DNA of 64,000 bases from Icerya purchasi. Taxonomy: Eukaryota; Arthropoda; Insecta; Hemiptera; Monophlebidae. The position numbers and the translations under genes were made by a program. The notes under the pieces were generated by a model that was not told the origin of the DNA, made no database searches, and saw only the letters and a program-made list of their open reading frames with translations. Below, one piece after another: positions 22,618 through 35,700 of the stretch (the first letter of the stretch is position 1; every line of letters begins with the position of its first letter). Location: the NCBI GenBank assembly GCA_039619475.1, contig CM077116.1, forward strand, positions 30,486,683-30,550,682, read 5' to 3'.

Positions 22618-25600
22618 AATCCGACCGCTTAAAATCGATGTCCTCTATATCTTATCAGGCGGCTAAGTTTCGCACGTTGCATGGCTTTTTATTTTTAAAA
22701 TGATTTCAATGGCGGCGGAAATAACAGGAACGTGAAGAGATTTAAAGCCGACTGCAGTCGATCCACCCACCGACCCTGAGGAATTAAAGGAACGATGGAA
22801 GTGTATATAACGCGGTAGAAAAATAATAATTGTAGCGCGACGGAAATTTGGAAAATTAGTGCTAAGTGTGATGGACGAATATCGGGACCGGCGATTCGTC
22901 GAATTCCGAGTAAATCGATGATCTACCTCGGTACGACGTTTTTAGTTAATCGATTAAAATCGAAACTGTCACAGCAGTGTACATATATATATTTGATTTT
23001 TTCATGAACTTTTTTTCGTGTGATCATCGAGAATACCTACGGCTGAATTAGTCATGATCGCGTCTCTATAATACTCATTTCTTCGTAACGCAGTCTACAC
23101 TCTGATCGCTGAACTAAAATCCGCTCGAAAAATAATAATAATGATATTAGCTGTCGAAGAGACGTTAGAAATTTATTAATTTTTTCCTCCGAATATTAAT
23201 TTGCACTTTCATCATCGGATTATTTCAGAATATCGATGTTTAATGATTTGCTTTTCGCGTCCAAATTTGTAAATTCTACAAAGTTCGAGAAATGTGACAT
23301 TGCTGTAAAACCGACCGCCTTGATTAAGCGTGTCATAGGCGTGTTCGGTTAAACGCGTCGATGACTGTTGAAAGAGCGCGCATCCTTAACAGCGTGTAGA
23401 TCTGTGCAAAAGTACTCTTTGTCTTCATCAGTTCGACGGCTGCACCTATATATATATATATATGTATATATATCCATTTGTTAGTGATGGTATCATATTA
23501 AAAATTCCCTCGAATTACAACGGATCGTGATAAATTGTCATCATCGGGTGAGACGATAAGAAGACGAAAATGGCGAGAACTAGTTCGCTATTGATAGATG
23601 CGGTGTGTGTTTAAGATTTGAATTACCGCTAAATAGTACGTAAAATGAAACGCCAGACTAAGCTCAGTTTAAGTGCGTCTAGTGTGATAATAATAATTTT
23701 TTGGCGGCCAGTTCCTTTCTTATTTTCGGATGATCGCCGTCTTTGGCATTAACACGGCAGCTAGCTGTTAAGGTAATTTCAATATTTCGGTAATTAAGGT
23801 GAAATTTTGTTTTTTACATTGCAACGAAAATTACGTTTGAAGAGCCGCCCCTACACACCGGCATGCGCTGATATTATATTACCGAGAAGGCCGGAGGGCT
23901 GAATTATAAGTAAAAATTTGTAAAGCCGATGTGAAATCGCTATTACGAAATAAAGTTTGCAATAGCAATCGCTGTTGAGAGAGAGGGGGGGGGGGGGCTT
24001 TTTTGAAGTGAAAATTTTATATCCATTTTACGTGTCTTTCTCTTTTTTTTATACGCTGCGAGCGGTTTCTGCGACTCCAAGAATGGCGTAAGTGAGAGCG
24101 CTGTTGTGTGGTAATTTGGAAAAATGCTTTTCTGCGGCTTATGACTTCGGAGCAAGGCCGTCATCATCTGGCTGCTAAAGCCTTTTCTTTTTTCTCGTTT
24201 TCTTCTATTTTCCGACCGATCGAGATTGTCCTCTGCATTCGCAGTCGTTGAAAATGTTTAAAATTATTACATTCCCCGCCCTGTATTACTTTAATTCGAA
24301 GTTTCTTCTTCGCACATCCTGCAGAAATTAATGAACTCGTTTTACGATCGTTATATAAACTTTGATGGTCGTCTCCGCGGATATTCGAAGTACTTGCGTT
24401 ATTTCTCCAAATTAAAGTTTATATCGTTTTTTCCGTTTAAAAATGTAACATACAACTGGTATACTTCAGCGTGATGAGGTTTTTTTGTTTTTAAACTTTT
24501 CTCGCTAGAAGAAGACCTTTGAAATAGACGGACACGTCAGTGCACAACTCGGGGAGACCTCAGACCGATAATTGAAAATTACTTTTGCGGAATACGATTT
24601 ATTGTCTAATTCTGTCGATTAAACGTCCTCGAAGACCTAATTTACATTTCGACGGGTGTTCTAAGTATTATTATAAGTAAGTTAGAGAGGTGTTCAAAGG
24701 CGCACGTGGCCCAAATAGCAATTTGATCTTGTTTGCATGCCGTGCTATCGGAGACCGGACTGCCTCTTTATTATTATCTATTTGCCTATCGTCTTAAATG
24801 TCACTCTTTCATCGAGGAAATCAGTTCATCTCTTTCCGGGCTCGTATGTGTTTTACGGTTATTTAGTTGATATTCTCTGTAAAATTCATTCTACCGTCAG
24901 CTCGCACCGATGGAAATTACCGCCGAGCCGACATGAAAGTCTAGACAGGTTTACTGGCCAACTCCGTAAATTGTTGCGGGCTTCCTTTAATTTAATGCGG
25001 CGTTATTTGCCGAATTCAAACATCTATCCAGCAACAACTTAAGCTGTTTTACCTGATAACTGTGAAAGATTTGAAGAGTGTTTCGAAAAATTTGAAAGTT
25101 TTTGTTCGGCTTCCTTAGTTTTTCCTTTTCTTTTTTCTTTCTTTTTTTCCCTTTTCCTTTTTTTTTTTTTTTTTTTGGCCCGATTTTTGATCTTTGGCGA
25201 GTTTTACAATTTCTCCTTTAATTTCGTCTGCGATAACTTTCTTTAAGCGCTTCTTCCACTATATATTTTGTATACGGAATTAATGAACCGTAAACATTTC
25301 GGCCGGTTTTGGCTTCTTATTTGCGCCGTGTTAAAAGTTTACGCGATTTTTCAAATATTCAGCCGATACGCGACGATACAGCTACAATAAATCCGTTTCC
25401 TAGCCGGCACTAAGGTGACGTTAATGCCCGCTGCCTGGTCGAATTACTTTCATCCACCCTAAATTTCAAAAGACATCACTTCCTTTAATTCTCAATGCTC
25501 GCTTCACCGTATATTTTTGCTTTTTCCTGATTAGGTCCTAACGTTTAAAAATCTTTTTTTCCTTTTCTTCTTTATGATTTATTACGGAATGTAGAGACTG

Positions 25601-26214
25601 ACGTAACGAAAATGATTGAAATTTTAATAGTAAACATATCACACAGGCGCCTGTCGGATTACATCATAAAATCCGTCACGTTCGTTAGAATGATGTTTGT
25701 TAAATTTTTTTTTTTTGAAATTGTTTCTCACATTTTACAAACGGCACACGTTAAACTCTGTCACCTTTACGATGTTATTTTTCTATTGAAAGTTTCCCTC
25801 GTCTCCAGGCTAACAAGATTTAGTAGAATGTTAAAAAAAGTTTGTGACCCCGTTGACTCTGAAATGGTGGCAAATAAAAAAGCGTTATTTGAATTCGTTT
25901 TATACATATTAATTAACCACACTTCGTTCATAATGTTGCCGACTGCCAGCCTCATATTATAAAGTACCTGGTGGCGACCGAGCATTGTTCAGATTTATTC
26001 CGAAGCTGTCGATCAATATGTATTTGCAAACATTTAAAAATACGACAAAAATACGTACGTAATATAATATACGTGTAAGTTACAATTGCATAATTCTTAC
26101 TTTCAATTTTGAAAGTATATTTTAATTTTCGTCGCCAGGTGAATATCGTTAACAAATTTATTTCATCGCGAATTGAAAAATAAGCGAATTATTCTTTACT
26201 TTGGTTTTATTAGA

Positions 26215-26395
26215 CCAAATATACAAAATTTTGATCACTAATACCCATCTTCCCTAGAACAATTAATTTCTAGAAAGCCTCCTAATTTGTGAATTGCATC
26301 AAAATCGTTAAAGCCATCTGCGGAATCAGTTGCATATGTGTATACAAGATAATGTACATGTGAACTGAGCTTTACTTGTATCTGAAAAATCACTC
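26215..26395 (+). repeat. Dispersed repeat, copy 1 (LINE 3'UTR-like)
   Basis: Shares with 26757-26965 the ordered blocks AAGCC(T/C)CCTAATT, a GAATT-x-CATxAAAATCGT block, AGCC and AATC(A/C)AGTTXCATAT, followed in both by an alternating AT/GTAT stretch. The AAAATCG..AGCC core resembles the widespread insect transposon 3'-end motif AAATCGGTTCAGCCGTTT. No coding sequence. Confidence 0.6.
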
Positions 26396-26418
26396 AACAA
26401 GCAAACATTTAACACTAA

Positions 26419-26423
<5 letters not shown>

Positions 26424-26466
<43 letters not shown>

Positions 26467-26514
26467 TTTGACACGAAAGCTTTTGAATACGTTGCATTAT
26501 TTTTGTTTTTCAGA

Positions 26515-26545
<31 letters not shown>
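26424..26545. repeat. (TA)20 and (AAT)10 microsatellites
   Basis: A (TA)n tract at 26424-26463 and an (AAT)n tract at 26515-26545 lie between the two copies of the dispersed repeat. Confidence 0.9.
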
Positions 26546-26756
26546 GTAATCACAAGCCAGAATTATTTTAACAAATTACCATCTGCATAAGGTTTATGAC
26601 GACGTCCCGTATAATTGGTATTTAAATCTGCTGTGTAAAGCGTAAATAAATACATCTCATCACGAAATAAAGATATTATGTATTTATTTGTTTGCGTGTA
26701 AATAGGCGTACTAGTTAATTTTTAAATGAACCGTAAAAATACGGTGATCACTTAAA

Positions 26757-26965
26757 CATTAGTCACCTCCCTTTAAAATTTGCTCGTTTCGAGAAATTTT
26801 CCTAATGATAAGACCTTAACCAATCTCGGTTTATCGAAGCCCCCTAATTCGCGAATTTCATGAAATCGTCAGAGCCGTTTTTGAGAATCCAGTTACATAT
26901 ACATACATTTGTATGTATATGTATATATGGATACGCAAATTTTGCTTATAATGTAAGATAAGATG
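26757..26965 (+). repeat. Dispersed repeat, copy 2 (LINE 3'UTR-like)
   Basis: Direct-orientation relative of 26215-26395, about 545 bases away. It is closer to the common insect motif (CGTCAGAGCCGTTTTTGAGA) and is followed by ACATATACATAC and GTAT repeats. Confidence 0.6.
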
Positions 26966-27803
26966 TCATTTGCCACATTTATCGATTAAAAATAAAATAC
27001 TTTTTAAAAATCAATAAAATTCATTATTTATTCGCTATTTAAAATAGTCGTTTATGAACACACGCGATAAAAAAAAAAAAAAATAAATAAAGTGTTTGCT
27101 CTTTTCTTAATATTTTTACATATTAATTTTTCATATTTTTAAAAAATATTCATAACATTTTGCAAATAAGAAAAATATGTTCTTTTATAATACGCAATTA
27201 GCTGCAAACAATATAACTTCTGAAATGTAATTTTTTAAGCTTTTATTGTTGCACCAATCGGCAATATTGCGAATTAAATACATAACATTCATGTTAATTT
27301 ATTTTAAAAAAAGATATGTTTTTGTTTTTTGTTTTTTGTTTTTTTTTTTGATTTTTTTTTGAACGAGAAGTAAAAATTGAAATTGAGATTTTATAATCGA
27401 GATTAAACTCTATTATAGAAAAAAAGGGTATATATGAATTTCGATAATTTCGAAGTTTTTTCTGTGCATGTGGCTATTGTCCGTTATATAGTATAATGGG
27501 GTATATCATATTTAGTATAAAATACATTCAATTCTGTTCGATTTTTTAAATTAATAATATGTTTAACACACTTCGTATACCAGTAATTTATGTCTCGTTT
27601 AAATTACACACACTCTTTCAGTTATAAATACATCGAAATAAATAATGCTGTAGGCTGAATAAAATTTCCATTTTAGTACTCTTTACTAATTGTAAGATTA
27701 ATATAAATGCGAGTTTATATTTTTTAATATAATAAAATTGTGTGATCGCAGTTTATTTTATTTTTCCGGCCAATGGAGCCTCGTGTGTAACGATTCTCGC
27801 AGC

Positions 27804-27863
<60 letters not shown>

Positions 27864-30800
27864 ATATGTATATGTACGTATATTCGTTGTCACTGATTTT
27901 TAATAAAAAAGAACGTCGTCCTTTTTTGACTTTTTAAATTTTGTTTTTGGGCTTCCATTGTCTGAGCAAAGTTTTGCGTGTTTCATATGTGTACCGCTTT
28001 GTAGAGGTATTTGTAAAAATTCTTATCAAAACAAGCATGTTTTCAGCGGTGTTCAAAAAAGTACGCTGCAGATGGTACGTTGTTAGAATAAAAGGCGTGT
28101 TGTGCGTCATTACGAGAAATAAGAAATTTTATAAAGAGCGTTTTATGTGGCAACTAAATACCGTAGGTCTGCAGCGAATGTTGGATAACGAGCGAAGAGT
28201 TTTCATGCTTTAGGGCAATTTCGTAGATGTGATAGAAATCATCCAGTTTTAATACGAAATCTGGTATATTACATCTGTGTGGTGCTACTGCGAAGGAAGA
28301 TCCATCATTTCCCACTTAGATATCATTTCCGTGAGTCCACATTAATACCTCGGATTAAAGGAATAAAATAACGTATCGATTCATCCGGGGAAAATATACA
28401 CGGGCCATTAAAAAAAAAAAAAAAAAAAAAAAAACTTCTAACAGCGACTTGGGCAACGAATTGCAAGAAATGTTTTCAACAATAGAAGCAGAGCAGGTAT
28501 TTGGGCTTTGAGCAGTTTGGCTGTTTTTAGTATATTTTGCTTTTTTCTCGCGGTATCAGGCAATTCTGATCATTTTTAGCATCAACAGCTTCGCTGTAAG
28601 TCGCTGAGCATTTCCCAACCGCGTTGAAGGTCGCACAAGGGAAAGAATGGAATATCAGTGCGTGAAAATTTTTATATGTCTAGACGGAAGTCTCTGACGA
28701 ATTCAGGGGGAAGAAGATTTAAACGTAACAACGCAAATATTGTTTTCTTGCCGGAAAGGTAAAAAGAAAAATAAATAATGAAAATGAGAGTTAAGTAAAA
28801 AAAATTCCGTTTTAATGGTTTGCAGGGGTTGTTTATAGACCACGATTAATAATATGAAATATGATGGGCTATATTCTTTTACGGCGTGTGGCTGAGTTGC
28901 TTTGGGTTATAAGAAGAATACATTGTTGAGCAAATACATCGATATTAAAACAAACTATCGGTCCATTTTATGGACTTTTTTTTATTTTATCTTGACAAGG
29001 TGTGACACGATTGTACGTTGTTTTTCGACTTATAATCGCAAAAGTATGTACATGTACATTGCTAAAACAATGAACGATCAGAACATAAATGAAGCAAAAA
29101 TAATAATGAACATTTTGGACTCTTTTAATATCATTGTTATCGAAATTTTTTGGGTGCAATGCTGAACTGCGCGTGGTTATTAATGAATAATTACGTACGC
29201 TACAAATTTCTATTTTTACAACAAATTTACAATACTGCAAACGAAACAGAGCTAAAAGATAGGTAGTGTGACGGAAGTATATTATTAGCACCCCCCCGCC
29301 CAAACGCACACACACCTACCACAGGAGAAAGAACAAAGCCCCGTAATTCTTCCGTTAACATCGAATGATTAACGTGATTTACGAAATCGAAAATCATTAC
29401 TTCATGCAGAGGAATCAGAAAAATTCAAGAGTGTCTGATTCGTAATCTGCATATAGTTGAAGAGACGGAAACATCCGATCGAAGGCTGAATAGTATTATA
29501 GTACTAACCTTTAACTTTCGACATTATTTTAATATGTTTGCGTTGCTTCAATACTACTATACTGTAGCGTACAATAAAGTGTTGTTTGCCTTTTTTATTG
29601 TTGCACAAGTTAACAAGTTTACCGTGAAGTTGTAAAAAATGTTTTCATTTATAACCGCACACTGATAGCAAAATTCGGTTTAATAGACCTACACCTGAAA
29701 TGTACGCGCCTGCCTTCGTACCTATAAATTTTTTTTCCGCATCTGCGACAATTTATTCGGTTTATAATATTGTTACAATTTGTGTCGCGTAATTACTCTT
29801 TTTGCTTCCGCCAATACGTGTAGCAACATTGTGTTACTTTTTCCTCGTAGTCTTAGGCGTCATATAAAAAGCGTTTTACTATGCACCTAAAGAATAAATT
29901 TGTTCGATATCAAACAAAAAGAAAGAAAAAAAAATCCAACTTAGGGCAACTCCACTTAAATCTAAAAATACGATTATTACGAAATAATTAAGTGTTGTTG
30001 AAAACTGTATTGTTTTTATTTCCCTTTCTAAGTGGATCTCGAATACATTTTCGTTCCAACTTTCTCGATCGCTATTTTAACGTGTTTGCGGTTATGGAGT
30101 GCTCGGTCTGAAAATTCAAATCGGACACGTATTTTACCTTTTTTTCTTCACTTCGGAAAACCGTTCCCGGAGACGGCAGCTTTTTTAGCTCCTCTTCGGT
30201 ATAGGAAAAAAAAAAAAAAAAAAAAAAAATCCAGTTGATTTTTCAAAATCTGCACATAGTCTGCGAGTTTACATTATTATAGAAGCTTGTTGGAAGTGGT
30301 TGTGTACTATCAGCAGTTGCGCAATTGTAAATTGAATTTAGCGAAATGCCGCGAGTTATATAATAATCCGAATGTAAACATCCATCAGCAAATTAAGGTG
30401 CCTGTGAGTGTCTTAATAAAAAGAAAAGATTCGGTAGCATAATTATGTTTAGAAACGTTTCGCACTAAATTATATTGTTATAATTAATTTAAATTCCATA
30501 GGAAACCGCCGGTTAATTGATTATATAAATAAATCACGAATATACGGAGCTAATGTCTGCGGAACGTTTGGGTGAATGATTTTATTTATATAGTTATTTT
30601 TACCCTATGTCGCGCGCTATTTTTTATACTATACGATACAACAAATATTACCTTCTTTTTTCTAAATTTAGATTCTTAGCATAACGTCATTTAACATTTA
30701 TCATAGGTTGAATTTCTTTAAAACATTTAAATTTTTAATCATTACTTACACTAAAAGCTACACGCAGCGAGTTTTTTGAACAATTTTTGATGCCGTTTTT

Positions 30801-31100
30801 GAATTTAATTTTTGTAATCTCGATGTAATTATATAGTGTGTCCTTTACGTGCGTTTCTACGATTGCTCAGAGCGCTTATTTGTACCTCATTTCAACTGCA
30901 TTTGTTAACTATTCATTTGATTTATGTCAAATACTTTTCTGTTCTGTTCTGTTATTTAGTAAGATTTTGATAAAATAATGAAAAATTACAAGTAAAACTG
31001 AGATTAATTTAATATAAATAAATACGCTGGGTTAGAAAGGGTTTTTTTTTCCTGGAAATATTCCATTTTCGTCTAGAAAAAAAAACAAAACATTCTTTCT

Positions 31101-31180
31101 GTTTTGATGATGGTCCGCGCTTGAAAACGTTTCTAAGTATTTATTCATTCCACATTTGAAACAGTGTTGTTTCCTTTACG
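31101..31180 (+). repeat. Relative of the 4286-4375 motif (Penelope-like remnant?)
   Basis: TTGATGATGGTCC, a short gap, GAAAACGTTTC and, 51 bases after the GATGA, ACAGTGTTGTTTCC repeat the order of blocks at 4290-4365. The stem between GATGA and GAAA is no longer complementary, so any ribozyme would be dead. Confidence 0.4.
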
Positions 31181-31959
31181 AGCTGTCGATTTATTTCATT
31201 TTTAATTTTATTAAGTTTATTTAAAAATTTTTTTTGTGTGTGAGGGGGGTAATGAAACATTGCGTTAATTAAATATCGACGAATGCCATCATGGTCAGCT
31301 TTGAATTTTTTTATCAGTTTATCGAAATTAAACTGTTTAACGGGGAGGAATCATGAACGTTGTTATCGAATGAACCAAGTTTCCTCTGTAATTTGATTGG
31401 TTTTCTGGCCGGAGGGCCTGCAAAAAGAGTACAGCACGGGTCAATTTTAATAAATGCAGCTAGCGTTCGAAAGTGTTTATGAAATATTCTGGATTTATGC
31501 AACTTGTTACAGCGTATTCGATTTGGAAAATCTGTGATTCGATTCGCGAATATTTTCGAAACATTTTATTTAATATCCTAAACCCACTCTCTTCCTGGTC
31601 TTTTTTTTTTTTTAACTAATTGCTGATGGTCTAATTTTTTTCCGTTATATTTTTTTTTTCTCTTCTAACACTGCCTATGTAAAATAAATTCTAGTTTGCG
31701 GATATTGTTGTAATAATGCCGATTTTCCGCTAATCCATGTGTAATTTTTATCATCAGGAGGGTAAAAAAAAAACAAAACAAAACAGCGAATCTACTTTTA
31801 CTAGAACCTGATTTTATAAGTTTTTCTGTAGAATGTGCAAATTAAAGATGTGTACGCTGCTATTTTCACCGTCTTTCATAATTACAAGTATTATTGAATA
31901 TTGTTCCCACGATTCGAGTCCATTTGTAACTTTTGTAGCAATCATAAAAATAATAAAAT

Positions 31960-32030
31960 GATTTGATTTGATTTAACTTGATTTGATTTAATTTGATTTG
32001 ATTTGATTTGATTTGGTTTGATTTGATTGA
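31960..32030 (+). repeat. (GATTT)n pentanucleotide repeat
   Basis: About 14 GATTT units with a few substitutions follow CAATCATAAAAATAATAAAAT. The run has the look of a LINE 3' tail on the + strand, but no coding remnant was recognised upstream. Confidence 0.85.
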
Positions 32031-32710
32031 TTTTTTTTACATAGAAACCCGAATTATTAATAAATTTTAAAGAGTGCCCCGGGGGTGTATAATAACAGCT
32101 CGAATGTGATAACAGAAGATACTGGAAGTAGCCTTTTCATTCATCAACTCGTTTTGCCGGTTGTTCTCTTGTTAATTTCCGTCAATTTTTACTTTCCTCT
32201 GTTTACTTCGTCTTTTCAAATTATGCTCGATGAACTTTTTCATCGAATTCTGTGCGAGGCGATTTGTATGCGGTGATGACGGCGTGTATTTTATCGGTCC
32301 CGGTTCGAGATCGATAAATTGATATCGGCGGACGCGCGGAAGTCGATAAAATTTATTACGATTTTGGTTAAATGTTTACGCACCGTCGGAAACCATCTTG
32401 GCAATGAGGCCACTAAGCATACAACGCGCGCACATAAAAGTATGTTTAATTGCGACGCTGAACATTAGAGTGGAACAACCGTTCGTGATGTCTATGACGT
32501 TCTAACGATGTTAGGTGGCTATCGCCGTTTATGTTGCTGTTAAGGGTTGCGTTGAAGCATGGTTGCCATTTCGCATAGTAAACCGTCAACTAATCTTCCC
32601 TAACTTTACTCAACCGCACTTCTCCCGTTGGTAATTTAAAGTTGTGTTTGCATTTTGAAACTGATAACAGAAATTTATCCACTCTTTTATTATTCCGTTT
32701 TATTCTATAC

Positions 32711-32747
<37 letters not shown>

Positions 32748-35700
32748 GTACATTCATAAATATATTTCTATAGATATTGTTTGCTCTTGATAACAGTGTA
32801 AATTGTGTAGTTGTCATTGTTGTCTTTGCTTTATTGTCATCGCGTCGCTTAGGTCTCTGCGCGTGGCCTGACGAATTGATGACGATTTAAAATGAAAATG
32901 ATTTGTTTGGATGTTTATCTCATCGATTGATTCATTTTTGAAATCCACTTTACTCGATGATATTTCGGAAAAAATAACGACGTTGGTTTAAAAAAAAAAA
33001 AAAAAAAAAAAAATTAAAATTAAAAACCGTCTAATTACGGAATAGGTGATATTTACTGCACGCTACAAAATTCCAAGTTCGTAAACAGCGATCAAATATC
33101 AGCGGAACTTTTGTTCGTTGCCCGATTCTGTTGCTTCTTTTTGTAATTGGCGGCCGTGCACCGGATTTTGCAAATTATCCAGTCTTACGGTCACAAAGTA
33201 CAGCGTATTTTTTACATTTTGCAGTAATATCGACGTTTAGTTTTTTTACTTTAAGGTAAATTTTGTTGATATACATCTTAAAAAGAAACTGCGAAGTTGG
33301 AAGGTCAAAAGAAGATGAAAAAAAATCGTAGTTTTGATAATGCTAACGTTTTTGGATTTCTTTTTGTAATGAGTTCGTCAACGAGGACATTACTAGTATG
33401 AGAAATAAGCAGAAGAACAAAATTTAAACATTTAAGGATAGAAGATACGGAGAAATAATTCGAGGGCAGGAATAACAGAAGTAGAAGGAAATGAGAGATT
33501 ATAAGAAGCGCCATAAGGGACACGGCAGAGTTTAATATTTTTTTAGTAGGGAAGAGTGGAAAAAACGGTAAATTAAACATCACAAATTTACATATAACTA
33601 TATCATATAGTCGCAATTTTGTGAAATATTTACATTATCGAGATTATTTTTATATAATATAAAATATTTCATATTTTTCTTTTTTAAGATTTCTACTAAA
33701 GATTTATTTCTTCTGTATTCAATTTTTTTTTCTCTCTCTTTTATATATATATAACATAATCGTTAAAATAAACTTAAGCATAGTCAACGAAAGGTAATAA
33801 CAATATTTGGTGAGGATTTATGACATTTAAAAGTGAAAAATATTCCGTTTTAGCGGGTATCGAAAATTCAGATGCAGGTTCTTTAATAATTTCTCTATAT
33901 TTTAAATTTCTATATATGGTTCTAGTGACATCGATTTTCTTACGAAATATTACACTAATGGTTACTAAACTGGCGTGTCAAAATGTTTTTAAAATAAAGC
34001 AGTAAAAATCTTACAATAAAAAATTATTTTTAACGATACGAGTTTATATAATTAATACTTACGATTATGCGCTCTGTAATTTAGTCCTACGACCACCTTA
34101 TTAAAGCTGTTTGACTTCGCTCTCTCGGCCGAAATACTTATTAGGGTCAGCCGAGTATCATTTCTCGAGACCTAAATGTTTTCATCAGTGCTCCTTCCTT
34201 ACCATTACACTGATTTTAGAAATTGTCCATCGCCACGGGGACACCTGACCTTCTATAATGCTTGAATTGACTGCGGCGTCTGCAAAAAAAAAAAAAAAAT
34301 AAAAAAAATAAAAAAAAAGTCATGGGTTGCGTCCAATTTCCATTAAAAGTTCAGTTACATATATACAAGTCCTCCTCATGAGAGAGCTGAAATAGATATT
34401 ACGAATACACAAAAATCTGAAAAAAATCAAAAATTTGTAATAAATATTGATGATTTTTTAAGCGTTATTTTATTTAAAAAAATAAAAATAAATAAAATTA
34501 CCTACATTTTTAGGTAGTTTATTAATATTTTATATTATAATTAATAACGTATGTAATTTTTATTAATGTTTATACGCTAATTCATTTATGTAAATTATTA
34601 ATATATAAATTAAAATTATAAAAATTATTAGCAGTATGAATATTAGTAAAAAAATAAAAACGTAAAGAAATCCACCCACCAATTCCGGGCACGGCCACGC
34701 ATCGTATACGGATATTATGATGACTAGCTTTTTAATAATGCTTTTTTCATATAATACTTTTGGTGCAAGAATGACACGTTATCATTAATAACTCGGAATA
34801 TCGAATGAACATTTATTAAAATTACACGGCCATGTAATTCCGGCCTGTTTGGAAGCTTAAGTCGGTCATGAAAAAAACAGAACCGGGTTATAAACGTAAC
34901 GCAATCATGTGAATTTTCTTATTATCCGTAGCGTACGTCTTTAATCTAAATATTATCTATGTTGACTGATTTATCCATTGCCAGTGTAACATATTAATGT
35001 TTATACAATAGTTCGTATCGAGATAAATTGTCAGCAGCTGCAAAAATGACGTAATAATGTTCTCTGTATGAAATGTTTTTTTTTTTTTTTTTTATTTAAT
35101 ATCGAATATATTCCCGAAGAGGAACCGAACACTGTGCAAAGCGGATTATACTCGAAAAAGATTAATCCCGATCTGTCATCTGATCTGAATGAAGCGGCTT
35201 ATATAAAAAGGAAGTGTGAGTGAATCGAAACTATATAAATCGGTACGTCGTATAAGCGTTAACGATAACATTTTGCTGGAAAACTTTTTCAAATTTTCAA
35301 TATACGAATTTTCCTCTACTATACACAGACAGCAGTTAGCAGTCCGATTGTGATGCATCTTGTTCTTATGTGATTGATTACGGCGTAATGAAAAGAATGG
35401 ATTTGCTGATTTTTCTATCGGCCGTGTCGGTAATTTTAAATTAATGCGGAAGATTGAGATTTGAAATTATAATTTACGCTCTTAATTTCAACTGGAATCG
35501 GAAAAGATTCTCAGTGAAATACCAAAAAATTCCATCAAGTGATACCTCCGGATTGTAACTTTTTCCTATTAGATAAGTTTTATAATTCAGAATTATTTTA
35601 AATGGCGCACGAGCGATTTCTTACAAACGTTATTATTGACTTTTGCGATATTAAGCATCTGCGGGGCGACTGATAGCGGTACAGTATTATCTCGAATAGC

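Larger units (their letters stand above)
17509..26210. other. Gene-free stretch
   Basis: Holds A or T runs (T about 17660-17675, T24 at 18180-18204, A27 near 19497-19527), a G13 run at 23985-23997 and the features listed separately at 20810 and 22592. Parts of 22.0-23.9 kb have more CpG and a less extreme base composition than the neighbours, as expected for an exon or regulatory region, but no splice-bounded frame can be supported. Open frames at 18401, 20921, 24737 and 25612 lack domain signatures. Confidence 0.4.
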
